Counted from the stretch's first letter, positions 1 to 8,868 are shown. The stretch: 28,530 bases of DNA from UBA5336 sp038522375 (GCA_038522375.1 JBCBKE010000040.1:1-28530), one strand, 5' to 3'. Program-made: numbers and translations. Notes: generated from the sequence alone by a model not told the origin.

Positions 1-7
1 CGATGCG

Positions 8-625
8 CTACGTGACGTTGGATGCGCCGCGCCAGCAGACGCTCAGAATCCTCAAGATCGACCGCACCTGGTTCCGCAGGAACCCAAGCGCGAGCATCAC
101 CAGCACAAGCGTCGACAGGATGACCCAGACGATGAAGATATGGCCGGTCGTCGAAAAGGTCCGGTCCTTGTCGGTGGTGATGTGCAGGACCCCGCCCATG
201 GTGGCGACCTGGATGTCCACCACGCTCGGCGCCGAGAGGTCGAACCAGAACGGCTCGTCGATCCGCACGGAAAGTTCATTGGCGAGAATATCGTCCAGCG
301 ATGTGAACCGGCCGCCGGCGGTTTCGTCGGGCAGGGTTCCGCCCGGTTCAAATCGAATGCCCATCCGCAGGTGGTCCCGGGCCTTGTCCTGGATCTCGCC
401 CAGCCGCGCGGGGTCTGCCGCCAGATCCGCCAGGATGTAGGTGATCGAGGACGCAACCCCCTGGCTCATCTTCCGCGACGTTTGCCGCCAGTGGCTGTCA
501 TAGAAAACATAGGTCACCGCCCCGAGCAGGAGGATCACGGGCAGGACCGCAATCAGAACCGATCGCGGATAAAGACCATGGGGCAGGATATCCCGCAGGC
601 GGAAGGGCAGTTGCAGCTTGTCCAT
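8..625 (-). CDS. EnvZ-like sensor histidine kinase, N-terminal part, disrupted or cut at window edge
   Basis: This reads as the sensory half of a membrane histidine kinase of the EnvZ type. A hydrophobic segment at about residues 20-42 and a second at about 162-183 flank a periplasmic region of roughly 120 residues, and the second segment runs into FLRNQVRSILR, which matches the start of the HAMP linker in alphaproteobacterial EnvZ-like kinases. After that the family-like sequence stops and a TAG ends the frame at position 8, so HAMP, the phospho-histidine domain and the ATPase domain are absent from this frame. The few remaining bases in other frames do not look like HAMP either. I chose the ATG at 625 because GGAGAG sits just upstream; a GTG at 628 is the alternative. 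A frameshift, a pseudogene or an error near a contig end could all explain this. Membrane-sensor identity is fairly sure, the exact family less so. Confidence 0.6.
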   Translation of the reverse strand: MDKLQLPFRLRDILPHGLYPRSVLIAVLPVILLLGAVTYVFYDSHWRQTSRKMSQGVASSITYILADLAADPARLGEIQDKARDHLRMGIRFEPGGTLPDETAGGRFTSLDDILANELSVRIDEPFWFDLSAPSVVDIQVATMGGVLHITTDKDRTFSTTGHIFIVWVILSTLVLVMLALGFLRNQVRSILRILSVCWRGASNVT

Positions 626-729
626 CACTCTCCGTTACCGGATCAACGCCGCGTCACAAAGCGAGGTTACCCAGGCGGGGAACCAGCCATCGGTTTCATC
701 GCCAGATTCATCGAATATTAACGGGTTTC

Positions 730-744
730 GTTCTCTTAATGTTC
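730..744 (+). promoter_or_regulatory. Predicted LexA (SOS) box upstream of dnaG
   Basis: GTTCTCTTAATGTTC is a perfect match to the alphaproteobacterial LexA site GTTC-N7-GTTC. It lies in the 206-base gap between the EnvZ-like gene and dnaG, about 90 bases before the dnaG start. The same tighter pattern, GTTCT-N5-TGTTC, occurs at two other intergenic places in this window. I could not place a convincing -35/-10 pair around it in either direction, so which gene it would control is open. Confidence 0.6.
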
Positions 745-834
745 AACAATCGGATCAACAACAGGCGCTAAAGCTGTGCATGGCAGTTCCAATGGATTAG
801 CCGCGTCGGTGCGAATCAAGCGCGCGATAGCACG

Positions 835-2664
835 ATGACCATGCGACTCCCCGACGGCTTCCTTGATGAACTGAAATCACGTGCCCGGCCCTCCCAGGTC
901 ATCGGCAAGACCGTGAAACTCCAGAAACGCGGCAAGGAATGGGTGGGGCTGAGCCCGTTCACCAACGAAAAGACGCCGAGTTTCTACGTCAACGACCAGA
1001 AGCAGATGTTCAAATGCTTCTCATCGGGCATTGGTGGCGACGTCATCAAATTCCTGATGGAAACCGAACGGCTGGGGTTTATGGAGGCGGTTGAGCGCCT
1101 GGCGACGGACTTTGGCATGTCCATGCCCCAGGCCAGCCCCGAAATCCGGGCGCGCTATGACCGGCTCGACCGGCTGAAGCGCGCGTCCGCGGCGGCCGCC
1201 GATTTCTTCGCCGACCGGCTCCGCTCAGCTGACGGGCTCAATGCCCGCCAGTACCTTGAAAACAAGCGCGAGCTGGGGCCTCAGGCCTGGGCGAGGCATG
1301 GCCTCGGCTTTGCACCCGCCGATTGGCGCCAGCTGTTCGCCCACTTGAAAAGCCTCGACTTCACACAGGATGAAATCATCGGCGCCGGCCTCGCCAGGAT
1401 CTCGGAAAGCAAGGGCGGTGAGCCCTATGATGTATTCCGCAACCGGATCATGTTCCCCATCACCGACGTCCATGGTGATGTCATTGCCTTCGGCGGGCGC
1501 GCCCTCGACCCCGAGGACAAGGCGAAATACCTGAATTCGCCGGAGACAGACCTCTTCCACAAATCCTCCATCGTCTACAACTACAAGCGAGCGCGAGAGG
1601 CCATCGGTTATGGTGAACGAGGCGGCCTGATTGTCTGCGAAGGCTATATGGATGTCATCGCCCTGCACGAAGCCGGGTTCGAGACGGCCGTCGCTCCCCT
1701 CGGCACCGCGCTGACGGCCGGCCAACTTGCCCTCGTCTGGAAAGCGGGGCCAGACCCGATCCTGTGCTTTGACGGTGACAGCGCCGGCCTGCGCGCCGCC
1801 CACCGTGCCCTTGACGTCGCCCTGCCCGAACTCCAGCCGGACAAGTCGGTCTTCGTGTGCCTCCTTCCACAGAAAATGGACCCCGACGACCTGCTCAGAC
1901 GCGATGGTGGGCGAGACCAGATGGCAACACTCCTTGGCGAGCCGGTCCCCCTCATCGAGATGCTGTGGCGCCGCGAGCGCGATGCCGAGCCCCTCGATAC
2001 GCCAGAGCGGAAGGCCGGCCTCGGCGCCCGGCTCAAGGCAGCTGCCGCGAATATCCAAAACCCCGATGTGCGCGCCGCTTACCAGCAGGACCTCGCCCAG
2101 AAGATACGGGACCATTTCTGGCACCTTCGCACACCCGGCAACGCCTCTCGCCGGGCCGGGCTGGGCGCGGCAGGGCAGGCTAAGCTCTGCGCCAACCGGC
2201 AAAAGCACGGAATGGTTCGTGGCCTTGGCTATCTCGTCAGGGCGGTTGATAATCTCAGCCTGCTGGACAACCATGGCGAGACCCTCGCCGCCGCTAGTTT
2301 TCCCGACCCCGACGTTTGTTGCATTCAAGATGCAATATTAACGCTCTACGCCCGCAATGGGGAACTTGACCGGGCGGGGCTCAAGGCCCATTTACGCACT
2401 TCCGGAAAGGTGCGCGCCGCAAATCTGCTTGAACAATATTCCGCGATGCCCAAACTGAGTGCAACCGCTCATGAGGCACGGGAATGGCTGATCGCCGTAG
2501 AGCAATACGCGGCCCCTGATGAGACGGACGAGACGGCGAATGTGTCGATGCGCGAGGAAGCCACGCGATCTGTGGCAAATGAGCAACGGTACAAGCGGCG
2601 GATCGCGGACAACCAGGCCTGGCTGGCCCGGTTGAATGAAGCGTCACAGAAGGCGGAGCGGTGA
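835..2664 (+). CDS. dnaG: DNA primase DnaG
   Basis: DnaG makes the RNA primers for DNA replication at the fork and works with the DnaB helicase. At 609 residues it has normal family length. The N-terminal CHC2-type domain is at about residues 1-100, the Toprim core follows with E269 in EGYMD and D313/D315 in FDGDSAG, which bind the catalytic metals, and the C-terminal part would contact helicase. The zinc module has the alphaproteobacterial form: the usual C-PFH and CFGC motifs read S40-PFT43 and C61-FSS64, so three of four ligands are gone although the fold residues (EKTPSF, GGD, F-ETE) remain. rpoD follows after 68 bases, the conserved dnaG-rpoD pairing; no rpsU gene is seen. No clear ribosome-binding site decides between the ATG at 835 and the ATG at 841, and family members usually start at the MRLPDGFLDEL equivalent, so 841 is possible. 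Confidence 0.97.
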   Translation: MTMRLPDGFLDELKSRARPSQVIGKTVKLQKRGKEWVGLSPFTNEKTPSFYVNDQKQMFKCFSSGIGGDVIKFLMETERLGFMEAVERLATDFGMSMPQASPEIRARYDRLDRLKRASAAAADFFADRLRSADGLNARQYLENKRELGPQAWARHGLGFAPADWRQLFAHLKSLDFTQDEIIGAGLARISESKGGEPYDVFRNRIMFPITDVHGDVIAFGGRALDPEDKAKYLNSPETDLFHKSSIVYNYKRAREAIGYGERGGLIVCEGYMDVIALHEAGFETAVAPLGTALTAGQLALVWKAGPDPILCFDGDSAGLRAAHRALDVALPELQPDKSVFVCLLPQKMDPDDLLRRDGGRDQMATLLGEPVPLIEMLWRRERDAEPLDTPERKAGLGARLKAAAANIQNPDVRAAYQQDLAQKIRDHFWHLRTPGNASRRAGLGAAGQAKLCANRQKHGMVRGLGYLVRAVDNLSLLDNHGETLAAASFPDPDVCCIQDAILTLYARNGELDRAGLKAHLRTSGKVRAANLLEQYSAMPKLSATAHEAREWLIAVEQYAAPDETDETANVSMREEATRSVANEQRYKRRIADNQAWLARLNEASQKAER

Positions 2665-2732
2665 TCGCTTGCCTTCAGGATTTATCGGAGCGGCGGCCCA
2701 AGGGTGCGTCAGCTCTGTCATGAGGTAGGCGA

Positions 2733-4667
<1,935 letters not shown>

Positions 4668-4672
4668 GGCCA

Positions 4673-5227
4673 ATGCGCTTCGCTGCCTTAATGATTGGAT
4701 CGGTTGCCATGACCTCGCAGGTTCTGGCACAGCGCACCGATGATCCGATCCACCGATTTAAGTTCGATCCGCCAGCAGGATACCTTCGGGAAGATAGCGA
4801 TTTCATTGAGAACTATGTGATCCAACATGGCGGTGTCACGGGCGAAGTGATGGTCGTTGCATGCTCGACCACGGACGAGTTCGACGCTGGGTTTCGGGTT
4901 CGGTTGGAAGATGAAACAGGCAACAATATTTTCTTCGTTGGTTTCATTTGCGACCCAGAAACGGGGGTCCTGACTGCAGGTATTCGCGCGTCGCGACGTG
5001 TGAATGGTGAGTACAAAACAGCCGAGGATACCGATTTCGTCAGTATTGGCGAAAGAGGCGATGTCGTGGGATTTTCACTCAGTATGATTGGATCGGACGT
5101 CTCGGCGCAATTTGGCGGGCACACCTGGCAACGCCGTTTACCGTTTAAACCGTCGGTCATCCGTTTTTACGGGTTTGGGACCCGTGGTGTCGCCAATTTC
5201 TATGGTTCGGCGAAAGTGTTGGGGTAG
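4673..5227 (+). CDS. Small predicted exported protein, unknown function
   Basis: I do not recognise a family. The first 20 or so residues, MRFAALMIGSVAMTSQVLAQ, look like a Sec signal peptide with a likely cut after VLAQ, so the protein (about 184 residues before cleavage) is probably periplasmic. The rest is rich in alternating hydrophobic residues and looks mainly beta-strand, with two cysteines (in VACSTTDE and FICDPETG) that could form a disulfide. I chose the ATG at 4673 rather than a TTG at 4664 inside the rpoD end because the signal peptide then starts cleanly. Codon use is clearly more AT-rich than in rpoD, which suggests a later arrival. No dedicated promoter is visible in the six-base gap, so it probably relies on read-through from rpoD. 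Reading frame and export are fairly likely; function is unknown. Confidence 0.7.
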   Translation: MRFAALMIGSVAMTSQVLAQRTDDPIHRFKFDPPAGYLREDSDFIENYVIQHGGVTGEVMVVACSTTDEFDAGFRVRLEDETGNNIFFVGFICDPETGVLTAGIRASRRVNGEYKTAEDTDFVSIGERGDVVGFSLSMIGSDVSAQFGGHTWQRRLPFKPSVIRFYGFGTRGVANFYGSAKVLG

Positions 5228-5289
5228 AATCCCGCAGCCCAAGTCAGTGACCGGTATAAGCTCATAAGTAAACAGAATATGAACGCTTT

Positions 5290-5372
5290 GAATTGCGGCG
5301 TAGGCTGGCTTCAATTCTTCGAACGTCCGCTTGAGCCAAAGATCCCATCCAATTCCTGACCAGCCGCAATTC
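5290..5372 (+). terminator. Possible long-loop inverted repeat/terminator after the exported-protein gene
   Basis: GAATTGCGGC at 5290-5299 followed by GCTGG pairs with CCAGCCGCAATTC at 5360-5372, and a short T run with AAAG follows. The same left arm can also pair locally with CAATTC at 5312-5317. The gap between arms is long (about 50 bases), so a terminator reading is weak; the inverted repeat itself is real. It lies in the convergent gap between the + strand exported protein and the - strand AbrB-type gene. Confidence 0.3.
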
Positions 5373-5399
5373 TTTTAAAGGACTAACTCCAAGCGGGAC

Positions 5400-5669
5400 T
5401 TACGGCATTGAGACAAGGGTGCCGGGCGCCAGTTCAGAGCCAAGGTGCTTGAACGCTTCCTCGTCCTCGGGGCTCGACCACTCGGTGAAGGCGTGGAAGG
5501 GGTCGAAGGTCGGATCCTCTTCGTCCACCATTACCAGCTTACGAATGACCACGCCGTGTTCGGTGACCTCGTAGAGGACTGTGTCGCCGGGTTCGAGGCC
5601 GAGCCGTTTGCGAATTGACGCTGGAATGACGGTCTGGCTCTTGGTCGTCAGCTTTGAAGTCTCAATCAT
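5400..5669 (-). CDS. AbrB/SpoVT-fold protein, orphan PrlF/MazE-like antitoxin
   Basis: The first 44 of 89 residues form a swapped-hairpin AbrB/SpoVT DNA-binding domain: KLTTKSQTVIPASIRKRLGLEPGDTVLYEV...GVVIRK is the family core. The acidic tail with FTEWSSPEDEEAFKHL resembles the C-terminus of PrlF-type type II antitoxins, which bind their toxin through this part and repress their own promoter through the N-terminal domain. No toxin gene lies next to it: rpoH is upstream on the same strand and the only downstream gene is on the opposite strand. So it is either an orphan antitoxin or a free-standing regulator. The domain is clear; the toxin-antitoxin role is inference. Confidence 0.85.
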   Translation of the reverse strand: MIETSKLTTKSQTVIPASIRKRLGLEPGDTVLYEVTEHGVVIRKLVMVDEEDPTFDPFHAFTEWSSPEDEEAFKHLGSELAPGTLVSMP

Positions 5670-5675
5670 GCCGAA

Positions 5676-5704
5676 AGGCTATCATGTCGGGCACAATGCC
5701 TCAA
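5676..5704 (-). promoter_or_regulatory. Possible promoter giving a leaderless transcript for the AbrB-type gene
   Basis: On the minus strand TTGAGG (5699-5704) and TAGCCT (5676-5681) are 17 bases apart, and the ATG starts six bases after the -10-like element. There is no recognisable ribosome-binding site before this ATG, so the transcript could be leaderless. The -10 match is weak. Confidence 0.3.
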
Positions 5705-5740
5705 TAAACGTCTTACTTTTCTTACGTCATCGCTCTGTCG

Positions 5741-6628
5741 CTAGACGTTCGGCAACAGGCCAGCGTCTTCCACGTCGCCGACGATCTGTTCCAGCGCCTT
5801 GCGGAGCTTGCCCAGCGCCTGGTGCTCGATCTGGCGTACCCGCTCCTTTGAGATGCCCAACTCCTTGCCCAGGGTTTCCAGCGTAACACTTTCCTCGGCC
5901 AGGCGGCGCTGGCGAATGATCAGGGTTTCGCGGTCGTTAAGGGCCGCCATGGCATCGGCGATCCAGGCCTTGCGACGAGCCGTGTCATGCTCTTCCATCA
6001 CCCGCGCTTCAGGAATCGCGGCTTCATCGGCCAGCAGGTCCTGCCATTCCGCATCGCCATCGACGCTCATGGGCGCATTCAGCGACCGGTCGGCCGCCGA
6101 CAGGCGCGAGGCCATGGATTCCACATCCCGCTCCGGCACGCCGAGATGCTCGGCAACCCAGGTCTTGTTCGCCCGGGTCATCACGCCATCATCGGTATCG
6201 TCAATCTGTGCGCGCAGGCGGCGGAGGTTGAAGAACAGGGATTTCTGCGCGGCGGTCGTTCCCGTCCGCACGATCGACCAGTTCCGCAGCACATAGTCCT
6301 GGATTGACGACCGGATCCACCAGGACGCATAGGTCGAAAAGCGGACTTCGCGGGAGGGTTCGAACCGGGCGGCCGCCTGCATCAGGCCCACATTGCCTTC
6401 CTGAACCAAGTCAGGCATCGGCAAACCATAATGGCGGAATTTCGCGGCCATGGCGATCACCAGGCGCATATAGGCAGTGGTCAGTTCGTGGAGCGCCCGT
6501 TCGTCGCCGGTCTCGCGCCAGCGGCGGGCCAGGTCAAGCTCATGTTCCTGCTCCAGCAGGGGCGCCTTCATGGCTTTTTTGACAAACCGCCGGTCCGCTG
6601 TCCCGTTTCCATATGCATTGCTTGTCAT
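5741..6628 (-). CDS. rpoH: RNA polymerase heat-shock sigma factor RpoH (sigma-32)
   Basis: RpoH steers RNA polymerase to heat-shock genes such as chaperones and proteases. The 295-residue protein has region 2 (about 50-120, with DLVQEGNVGLMQAAARFEPSREVRFSTYASWWIRSSIQDYVLRNWSIVR) and region 4 at the end (LGKELGISKERVRQIEHQALGKLRKAL). Between them AQKSLFFNLRR at about 127-137 is the RpoH box, which separates this family from other group sigma factors. I chose the ATG at 6628 because a strong GGAGGT lies four bases before it; in-frame ATGs at 6661 and 6646 would put that site inside the gene. A 7+7 inverted repeat lies about 50 bases upstream. The gene is downstream of carD but separated from it by an intrinsic terminator. 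Confidence 0.96.
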   Translation of the reverse strand: MTSNAYGNGTADRRFVKKAMKAPLLEQEHELDLARRWRETGDERALHELTTAYMRLVIAMAAKFRHYGLPMPDLVQEGNVGLMQAAARFEPSREVRFSTYASWWIRSSIQDYVLRNWSIVRTGTTAAQKSLFFNLRRLRAQIDDTDDGVMTRANKTWVAEHLGVPERDVESMASRLSAADRSLNAPMSVDGDAEWQDLLADEAAIPEARVMEEHDTARRKAWIADAMAALNDRETLIIRQRRLAEESVTLETLGKELGISKERVRQIEHQALGKLRKALEQIVGDVEDAGLLPNV

Positions 6629-6677
6629 TGTCACCTCCGCCGCCATTAACCTGGCGTTCATAGGCGTTTACGGAGGC

Positions 6678-6694
6678 TGAACCGGATCGGTTCA
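6678..6694. repeat. 17-bp inverted repeat in the rpoH leader region
   Basis: TGAACCG-gat-CGGTTCA is a perfect 7+7 inverted repeat with a three-base centre, 50 bases upstream of the rpoH start and between it and the carD terminator. It could be an operator for a dimeric regulator, or a hairpin in the rpoH leader RNA. Which of these applies cannot be decided from sequence. Confidence 0.5.
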
Positions 6695-6727
6695 CCGGTG
6701 CGGAAAAGAAAGGTGGTAAGAGACAAG

Positions 6728-6761
6728 AAAAAAGGGCGCTTGCCATGAAAGACAAGCGCCC
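6728..6761 (-). terminator. Intrinsic terminator of carD
   Basis: Read on the minus strand, GGGCGCTTG (6761-6753) and CAAGCGCCC (6742-6734) form a 9-bp GC-rich stem with a ten-base loop, followed directly by six T residues (6733-6728). It lies 31 bases after the carD stop and before rpoH, so rpoH probably has its own promoter. Confidence 0.85.
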
Positions 6762-6791
6762 GACGCTAAATAGTTTCAAATGCAAGTGGAT

Positions 6792-7316
6792 TCAGGCCGC
6801 CGCTTTCTTCTTAGACAGCGAAGCCGCCAGCATATCCATGGCCGCATCCCGCTCGATGTTCTCGACAGCTGCCAGCTCCCGCGCCATCCGGTCCAGCGCA
6901 CTCTCATAGAGCTGCCGTTCGGAGTAGGACTGGTCCGGCTGGTCGTCACCGCGATGCAGGTCCCGCACAACTTCAGCGATGGAGATCAGGTCGCCGGAAT
7001 TGATCTTCGCCTCATACTCCTGGGCGCGCCGCGACCACATGGTCCGCTTGATCCGTGCCTTACCGGTCAGCGTTTTCAGCGCATCATCGACCAGTTCGGA
7101 GCCGGCAAGCGCGCGCATGCCAGATGCCTCTGCACGGTTGGTCGGCACGCGCAGGATCATCTTCTCCTGATCAAAGCCGACGACATACACTTCCAGGTCC
7201 ATCCCGGCGACCTTCTGGGTCTCGATCGCCGTGATCCGGCCAACGCCATGGGCAGGGTAAACAATCGTCTGGCCAACCTTGAAAGTGAGTGCCGTTGCTT
7301 GTGCCTGTTTTGTCAT
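6792..7316 (-). CDS. carD: CarD/CdnL family transcriptional regulator
   Basis: CarD-type proteins bind the beta subunit of RNA polymerase and stabilise open promoter complexes, mostly at rRNA and growth-related promoters. Residues about 10-70 form the RNA-polymerase-interacting domain (FKVGQTIVYPAHGVGRITAIETQ...YVVGFDQEKMILRVPTNRAEASGMR), and the remaining part is helical, with WSRRAQEYEAKINSGDLISIAEVVRDLHR typical of the family; the C-terminal AKKK-like end is lysine-rich. Length (174 residues) fits the alphaproteobacterial CdnL group. It has a promoter-like pair about 110 bases upstream and an intrinsic terminator downstream, so it looks monocistronic. Confidence 0.95.
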   Translation of the reverse strand: MTKQAQATALTFKVGQTIVYPAHGVGRITAIETQKVAGMDLEVYVVGFDQEKMILRVPTNRAEASGMRALAGSELVDDALKTLTGKARIKRTMWSRRAQEYEAKINSGDLISIAEVVRDLHRGDDQPDQSYSERQLYESALDRMARELAAVENIERDAAMDMLAASLSKKKAAA

Positions 7317-7424
7317 GGGAGCCTACGCCTTTCATAAAGAAGCGCCAAATTTGCCCGTCCCGGAAACTCCATGGTTACCAGGCGATAAATTTGGCGGCGA
7401 CTTCGGTTATTGAACAAGGCGCCC

Positions 7425-7453
7425 TGTATAACAGAAACGCAACGGTCTCGCAA
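7425..7453 (-). promoter_or_regulatory. Candidate sigma-70 promoter of carD
   Basis: On the minus strand TTGCGA (7448-7453) and TATACA (7425-7430) are 17 bases apart, upstream of carD. Transcription would start near 7418, giving a leader of about 100 bases. The rest of this 260-base gap (7317-7577) shows no gene; the GC-rich CCCGGC...GCCGGG repeat near 7544-7564 could help end fdxA transcripts but has no T run. Confidence 0.55.
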
Positions 7454-7577
7454 CTTATTCACACCTTTCGGGGAAGGCCCGTTGACCCCGGCAGACGATA
7501 CCGCTACCACGCTGCAGCATCGGAGCGGGACGTCCAAACCGCGCCCGGCATGGCGCCCGCCGGGTTACATCGGCGCT

Positions 7578-7922
7578 TCAGCCGTCTCCGCTTCCCGGAT
7601 TGGCACTGAAGTATTTCTCCAGCTTATCCGTCTCCTGGGCGTATTTCTCGCGATCGGCCGGCGGCTCTTTCATGCGTGTGATGTTCGGCCACACCTTCGC
7701 GAAATCAGTATTCAGCTTCAGCCACTTCGCGTCGGGATCGTCTTCCGTATCGGGCTTGATCGCCTCGACCGGACATTCGGGCTCGCACACGCCGCAATCG
7801 ATGCACTCATCGGGATGGATCACCAGCATGTTCTCGCCCTCGTAGAAACAATCGACGGGGCAAACCTCCACACAATCCATGTACTTACATTTGATGCAGG
7901 CATCGACGACGATATACGTCAT
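7578..7922 (-). CDS. fdxA: Seven-iron ferredoxin FdxA (3Fe-4S/4Fe-4S)
   Basis: FdxA is a soluble low-potential electron carrier of the Azotobacter FdI type. In this 114-residue protein all nine cysteines of that family are present at the same spacing: by analogy with FdI, C9, C17 and C50 would hold the 3Fe-4S cluster and C21, C40, C43 and C46 the 4Fe-4S cluster, with C12 and C25 free. The long C-terminal tail with AKVWPNITRMKEPPADREKY is typical. I chose the ATG at 7922 because GGAGAG precedes it and MTYIVVDACIKC is the normal start of the family. It follows the DUF1223 gene on the same strand after about 80 bases. An exact TTGACA at 7979-7984 may be its own -35 element. Confidence 0.96.
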   Translation of the reverse strand: MTYIVVDACIKCKYMDCVEVCPVDCFYEGENMLVIHPDECIDCGVCEPECPVEAIKPDTEDDPDAKWLKLNTDFAKVWPNITRMKEPPADREKYAQETDKLEKYFSANPGSGDG

Positions 7923-7978
7923 AGGCTCTCCGGACGCAGGACTTGGCTTCTTCTCCCAAGTAATAAGCCTCTCGGCGC

Positions 7979-7984
7979 TGTCAA
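7979..7984 (-). promoter_or_regulatory. Possible -35 element for fdxA
   Basis: An exact TTGACA lies on the minus strand between the DUF1223 gene and fdxA, 57 bases before the fdxA start. No good -10 hexamer was found at the normal spacing, so the assignment is weak. Confidence 0.25.
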
Positions 7985-8004
7985 TCAGGCGAAAGCGCAA
8001 TCGG

Positions 8005-8673
8005 TCACGGCGCAGTGGCACCCGCCAGGTCCAGCACCGCCGGCACCGCGCGGTCGGCCATCTCCAGCAGCACGGCACAGCGGTGCGCGCAGGATGGAAC
8101 GGCCAGCTCCAGCCGCGCCCCATCGAACGACCCCAGCAAGGCATGACGCACCACCGGGTTCCGCATCCGCGTACCATGGGCACTGTCGGGCAGGTACTCG
8201 ACCAGGGTGACAGCCCCGGCTGCGCCCGCCTCGCCTTCGACCACGAGCGCCCCACCGACCGCAGTGATCGAGGCCCTGGGAAGCACCACGTCACTTGCCT
8301 TGCCGAGGTTGCGTGTCACGGCCCGTGGCCGGTTGCCAGGGCACTGGACCACGCCATTGTAGACCGTTTGCGGTGTATATGGCCCCCGCAGGCGGAACTT
8401 CTCCACATAGGCCCGCTGGCGCTCAACCGATTCTTCCATCGCCATGGGATCGGCATCGCCCAGGTAATCCCAGTAATCCACAGACCAGGTCAGGATCAGG
8501 ACATTCGCGCCATCGGCCTCGACGGCGCGCAGGGTCTCATGGGCTTTCGGGCAGGCCCGGCAATTCTGGGAGGCAAACAGCTCGACCAACACCGGCTGAC
8601 CAACGGCCGGGCGCACGAGGGTCGGGCCGCCAGCCAGCACGATGGCGGCAAACAGGAAAATGATCGCTTTCAT
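8005..8673 (-). CDS. DUF1223 thioredoxin-fold protein, predicted exported
   Basis: This matches the DUF1223 family, exported proteins with a thioredoxin-like fold and no settled function. MKAIIFLFAAIVLAGGPTLVRPAVGQ (about residues 1-26) is a probable signal peptide, so it should act in the periplasm. The family start VLVELFASQNCRACPKAHETLR carries a CxxC pair, C38-R-A-C41, where thioredoxins have their redox pair, and ILTWSVDYWDYLGDADP is the typical next block. Further cysteines (VVQCPG and SCAHRCAV) could form structural disulfides. The start at 8673 gives the signal peptide directly. Its neighbours are fdxA downstream and divergent trxB, which suggests a thiol or redox theme, but a shared role is inference only. 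Confidence 0.85.
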   Translation of the reverse strand: MKAIIFLFAAIVLAGGPTLVRPAVGQPVLVELFASQNCRACPKAHETLRAVEADGANVLILTWSVDYWDYLGDADPMAMEESVERQRAYVEKFRLRGPYTPQTVYNGVVQCPGNRPRAVTRNLGKASDVVLPRASITAVGGALVVEGEAGAAGAVTLVEYLPDSAHGTRMRNPVVRHALLGSFDGARLELAVPSCAHRCAVLLEMADRAVPAVLDLAGATAP

Positions 8674-8761
8674 GACACGTCTGATACCCGAAAGCGCGGT
8701 CACGCAATAGTCACAAGCCCGCGATCCACCACGTCTCGCCATCAGCCCCCTTTTATTGGAT

Positions 8762-8773
8762 GGCGGGCCCGCC
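8762..8773. repeat. 12-bp perfect palindrome between DUF1223 gene and trxB
   Basis: GGCGGGCCCGCC is a perfect palindrome near the middle of the 195-base divergent gap. It is made of G and C only, so chance is not negligible in this GC-rich DNA. Confidence 0.35.
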
Positions 8774-8798
8774 CATACTCCCTCCAACGACATCTGAA

Positions 8799-8824
8799 AC
8801 CGCAAGGGCCGGTACCGCAAGGGC
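8799..8824. repeat. 11-bp direct repeat upstream of trxB
   Basis: ACCGCAAGGGC occurs twice, at 8799-8809 and 8814-8824, with a 15-base period, 45-70 bases before the trxB start. It could be a pair of regulator half-sites or a small duplication. Confidence 0.45.
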
Positions 8825-8868
8825 ACACGCGCATCCCGCGCCCCGATAAGCCGAATGGAGACATCCCC

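Noticed and set aside
618..800. 60-codon frame in the gap before dnaG
   Set aside because: No ribosome-binding site, no family match, and it overlaps the start of the EnvZ-like gene and the LexA-type box.
835..1050. DnaG as a pseudogene because zinc ligands are missing
   Set aside because: The frame is full length, Toprim residues are intact and this ligand loss is usual in Alphaproteobacteria.
1225..2328. 367-codon open frame antisense to dnaG
   Set aside because: Shadow of dnaG codon bias; no recognisable domain.
7879..8868. Long N-terminal extension of the trxB frame
   Set aside because: The extension is antisense to the DUF1223 gene and fdxA; the TrxB family starts at the ATG at 8869.
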